Shown here: positions 62,394 to 64,000 of the stretch, in pieces | Layout: every line of letters starts with the position of its first letter | Numbering within the stretch: the stretch's first letter is position 1 | Origin: an uncultured Clostridia bacterium | GTDB taxonomy: Bacteria; Bacillota; Clostridia; Saccharofermentanales; Saccharofermentanaceae | Assembly (NCBI GenBank): GCA_946407705.1 | Contig: CAMJPC010000010.1 | Location: forward strand, 20,723-84,722 | Reading direction: 5' to 3' | Length of the DNA: 64,000 nucleotides | Notes under the pieces: model-generated | The model's database searches: none | Told to the model about the DNA's origin: nothing | The model's input: only the letters and a program-made list of their open reading frames with translations | Program-made: the position numbers and the translations under genes

Positions 62394-63796
62394 TGAAGAT
62401 ATTCCGCAGGTTATCGGCATTTGTACTTGCCATGGCAACTGTCCTGGCATTAACGGTACAGCTGCCTGCCGCATCCGTCAGTGCGGATGTCGGCCAGCCT
62501 GAGATCTTTGTTCCGCCGCTCGATGAAGTCCACTGCACTTCATATTGCGCATTGGATAAGACTACTGGAATGATCGTTCTCGGTCAGGCAACTGATGAGA
62601 AGATCTTTCCCGCATCGATGACGAAGGTAATGACATGCCTTCTGAGCCTTGAGCTTCTCGACACTGATGAGAAGCTTACTGTATCCGAGGACGCTCTTAA
62701 GGGTCTCGGAAACGATTCATCACTGATGGGCGTTGTAAAAGGCGAGAAGGTAAAGGTCAGCGAACTGATGTACGGACTGATGCTCCCGTCGGGTAACGAC
62801 GCTGCGAACGTACTTGCTGAAGGATGTGTCGATGCTTTCTTTGAGAAGTTCCCCGCAGAAGGTGAAGCAGTCAATAAGGACGGCGTAAACGCAAAGTACA
62901 TTACTGACCAGCTTCATGATTCCAAGGACAATATACTTAACTTCAAGAAGATAGAGGCATTTGCTGCGCTCATGAACCTCAGGGCACAGAAGCTCGGCTG
63001 CACCGGCACACATTTCACCAATGCATGCGGACTTCATGACGACAACCACTATACGACGGCACAGGACATGTGCACGATCATGGCGGCAGCAACGGATATC
63101 CCTGAGTTCAACACTCTGATCAGCTGCCCTTCGCACGTCTTCAAGGCAACGAACCGTCACAGAGCTGAACCTTGGTCATATGTAAAGAATTCTAATAACC
63201 TTTTATATGATCCCTGGCTCGCATCAAAGACTGCCAACGGTTCACCTTCACAGATCGCGGCAATCATCGGAGGAAAGACGGGAACGACATCACAGGCGGG
63301 TAAGTGCCTTACTCTTTATACCGTATGCAAGAACGGACACGATCTCATGATCACGATCTGCAACGTTCCTTCTAAATATCAGTTCTATACAACTATGTAC
63401 TGTGCTTCGATCGCGGCATACGCAAACCTTTCCTGCTGGAAGAGTGATCCGGTCGAGCGTGTATACGGAACGACGGGCGACTATAAGTCGGTCAACGCAC
63501 CTTACGACCAACAGCCTCAGTTTGACGGCGTACAGAAGCCGGGCGAGGAACCTGCCGATTACTATCCGGCAACGCCTACGCCGACTCCCGCGCCGACACC
63601 CGCACCTGAGACTGAAGAGGAACTCATGGCCAAGTATCCTCCGCTGATCCTGTTCATAAAACAGAACACCGGAGTATCGGTAACGATCGGCGTGATCATG
63701 CTCGCTATTATCATAATGAATATAGTTTTGATGATACGTGTCAACAATCTTAAACACGGCCGTACCAGAAGGGTACGAAAGAGCAAGACCAAGTAA
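62390..63796 (+). CDS. D-alanyl-D-alanine carboxypeptidase (PBP5-like)
   Basis: 468 aa. The signal peptide (about 1-32) is followed by a serine peptidase S11 domain with SMTK (76-79), SGN in LPSGNDAAN and KTG in GGKTGTTSQAG, all intact. It trims the terminal D-Ala of peptidoglycan stem peptides. A Pro/Thr-rich linker (TPTPTPAPTPAPE) leads to a C-terminal membrane helix (about 430-452) and a basic tail, rather than the usual amphipathic anchor. It overlaps gyrA by 4 nt, an unusual partner, so its level is tied to gyrase. It has no clear ribosome site of its own. Confidence 0.9.
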   Translation: MMKIFRRLSAFVLAMATVLALTVQLPAASVSADVGQPEIFVPPLDEVHCTSYCALDKTTGMIVLGQATDEKIFPASMTKVMTCLLSLELLDTDEKLTVSEDALKGLGNDSSLMGVVKGEKVKVSELMYGLMLPSGNDAANVLAEGCVDAFFEKFPAEGEAVNKDGVNAKYITDQLHDSKDNILNFKKIEAFAALMNLRAQKLGCTGTHFTNACGLHDDNHYTTAQDMCTIMAAATDIPEFNTLISCPSHVFKATNRHRAEPWSYVKNSNNLLYDPWLASKTANGSPSQIAAIIGGKTGTTSQAGKCLTLYTVCKNGHDLMITICNVPSKYQFYTTMYCASIAAYANLSCWKSDPVERVYGTTGDYKSVNAPYDQQPQFDGVQKPGEEPADYYPATPTPTPAPTPAPETEEELMAKYPPLILFIKQNTGVSVTIGVIMLAIIIMNIVLMIRVNNLKHGRTRRVRKSKTK

Positions 63797-63810
63797 GCAG
63801 AGAACTAATA

Positions 63811-63836
63811 TTTGAGCGGTCTTCGGGCCGCTCAAA
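63811..63836 (+). terminator. UUCG-capped hairpin after the carboxypeptidase gene
   Basis: TTTGAGCGGTC (63811-63821), a TTCG loop and GGCCGCTCAAA (63826-63836) form an 11-bp stem. The plus strand then runs into AAAATTAATT rather than T residues, so termination may be weak or the stem may protect the 3' end. Confidence 0.5.
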
Positions 63837-63865
63837 AAATTAATTCGAAATTCTTAAAAAACTGC

Positions 63866-63894
63866 TTGACATTAATATGCGCTTGGTATATTCT
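63866..63894 (+). promoter_or_regulatory. Strong promoter and leader, probably of an rRNA operon
   Basis: TTGACA (63866-63871), a 17-nt spacer and TATTCT (63889-63894), or TATATT at 63887-63892 with a 15-nt spacer. The downstream sequence to the window end is non-coding and contains CTTGAAAATTGAATAGAA, a type of text commonly found in the leaders or spacers of Firmicutes rRNA operons. gyrA near rrn is known in Bacillus. The 16S gene itself would lie beyond 64000. Confidence 0.5.
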
Positions 63895-64000
63895 TTACAA
63901 GCACTTTGCGGAACGGGGATGCAAAAAGCACCCTGAAACACTGCAAAAAGGCGCGGATCTTGAAAATTGAATAGAATGCAAAACTTGAAGTAAAACGGAC

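Noticed and set aside
1..64000. CRISPR arrays, prophage or insertion sequences
   Set aside because: No regularly spaced repeats, transposase or integrase genes, and no terminal inverted repeats with target duplications were seen.

Overview
This 64 kb window reads as chromosome of a Gram-positive Clostridia-type anaerobe (Bacillota) of roughly even base composition. Supporting features are strong AGGAGG-type ribosome sites, zinc-type S14, Veg, a SCIFF peptide with its radical SAM maturase, FtsE/FtsX plus an M23 hydrolase, a LytS/YesN sugar-sensing system, and a run of genes that lie near the replication origin in Bacillus (scr-dnaX-ybaB-recR, rqcP-divIC, veg-ispE, hslO, rpmH-rnpA-yidC-jag-mnmE-mnmG-rsmG, gyrA, rRNA promoter) in rearranged order. 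The yabP/yabQ sporulation genes are missing between rqcP and divIC, which hints at a lineage that does not sporulate. I see no phage, insertion sequence or CRISPR array.

Layout. 1-628: end of a membrane acyltransferase. 696-4694: response regulator, sensor kinase and sugar-binding lipoprotein, which look like an external sugar-sensing unit. 4695-13256: a GntR/LacI-type AraR-like repressor, a furanose/pentose ABC importer (binding protein, ATPase, two permeases), an FGGY kinase and an AraD-like epimerase. Together these form a sensing, uptake and catabolism module. 13339-14939: SCIFF peptide and maturase (minus strand). 14996-17300: a PLP decarboxylase and a zinc-ribbon protein. 17301-18145: an AT-rich, structured stretch with one small gene. 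18146-22236: divIC-like gene, rqcP, recR, ybaB, dnaX and SRP RNA. 22304-25177: a degenerate beta-lactamase-fold protein, veg and ispE. 25179-30028: arginine operon argC-argB-argD-argF plus a GNAT enzyme, with an ARG box inside its promoter.

30453-32816: sugar-importer ATPase and a PucR/CdaR-type regulator. 32828-38061: ftsE (with a long tail), ftsX, M23 hydrolase, methyltransferase, hslO. 38109-49374: S10-spc ribosomal cluster from rpsJ to secY, with a long structured leader and an unusual structured gap between rpsJ and rplC. 49454-52535: OmpR-type two-component system and a zinc-ribbon membrane protein. 52594-59604: rpmH/rnpA, yidD, yidC, jag, mnmE, mnmG, rsmG. 59692-63796: gyrA and a D-Ala-D-Ala carboxypeptidase. 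63866-64000: promoter and leader, probably of an rRNA operon that continues past the window.

The most striking observation is that rpmH (L34) lies wholly inside a longer rnpA reading frame. The two start codons begin 4 nt apart and follow one ribosome site. This arrangement is known from Thermus, and I do not know of it in Clostridia. Other notable items are the S10 leader, the FtsE tail with repeated SFG motifs, the N-terminally extended L22, an arg operon with a GNAT enzyme and no argJ, and an orphan minus-strand terminator near 17.55 kb. All functional calls rest on reading the sequence and on family knowledge. No database search was run.
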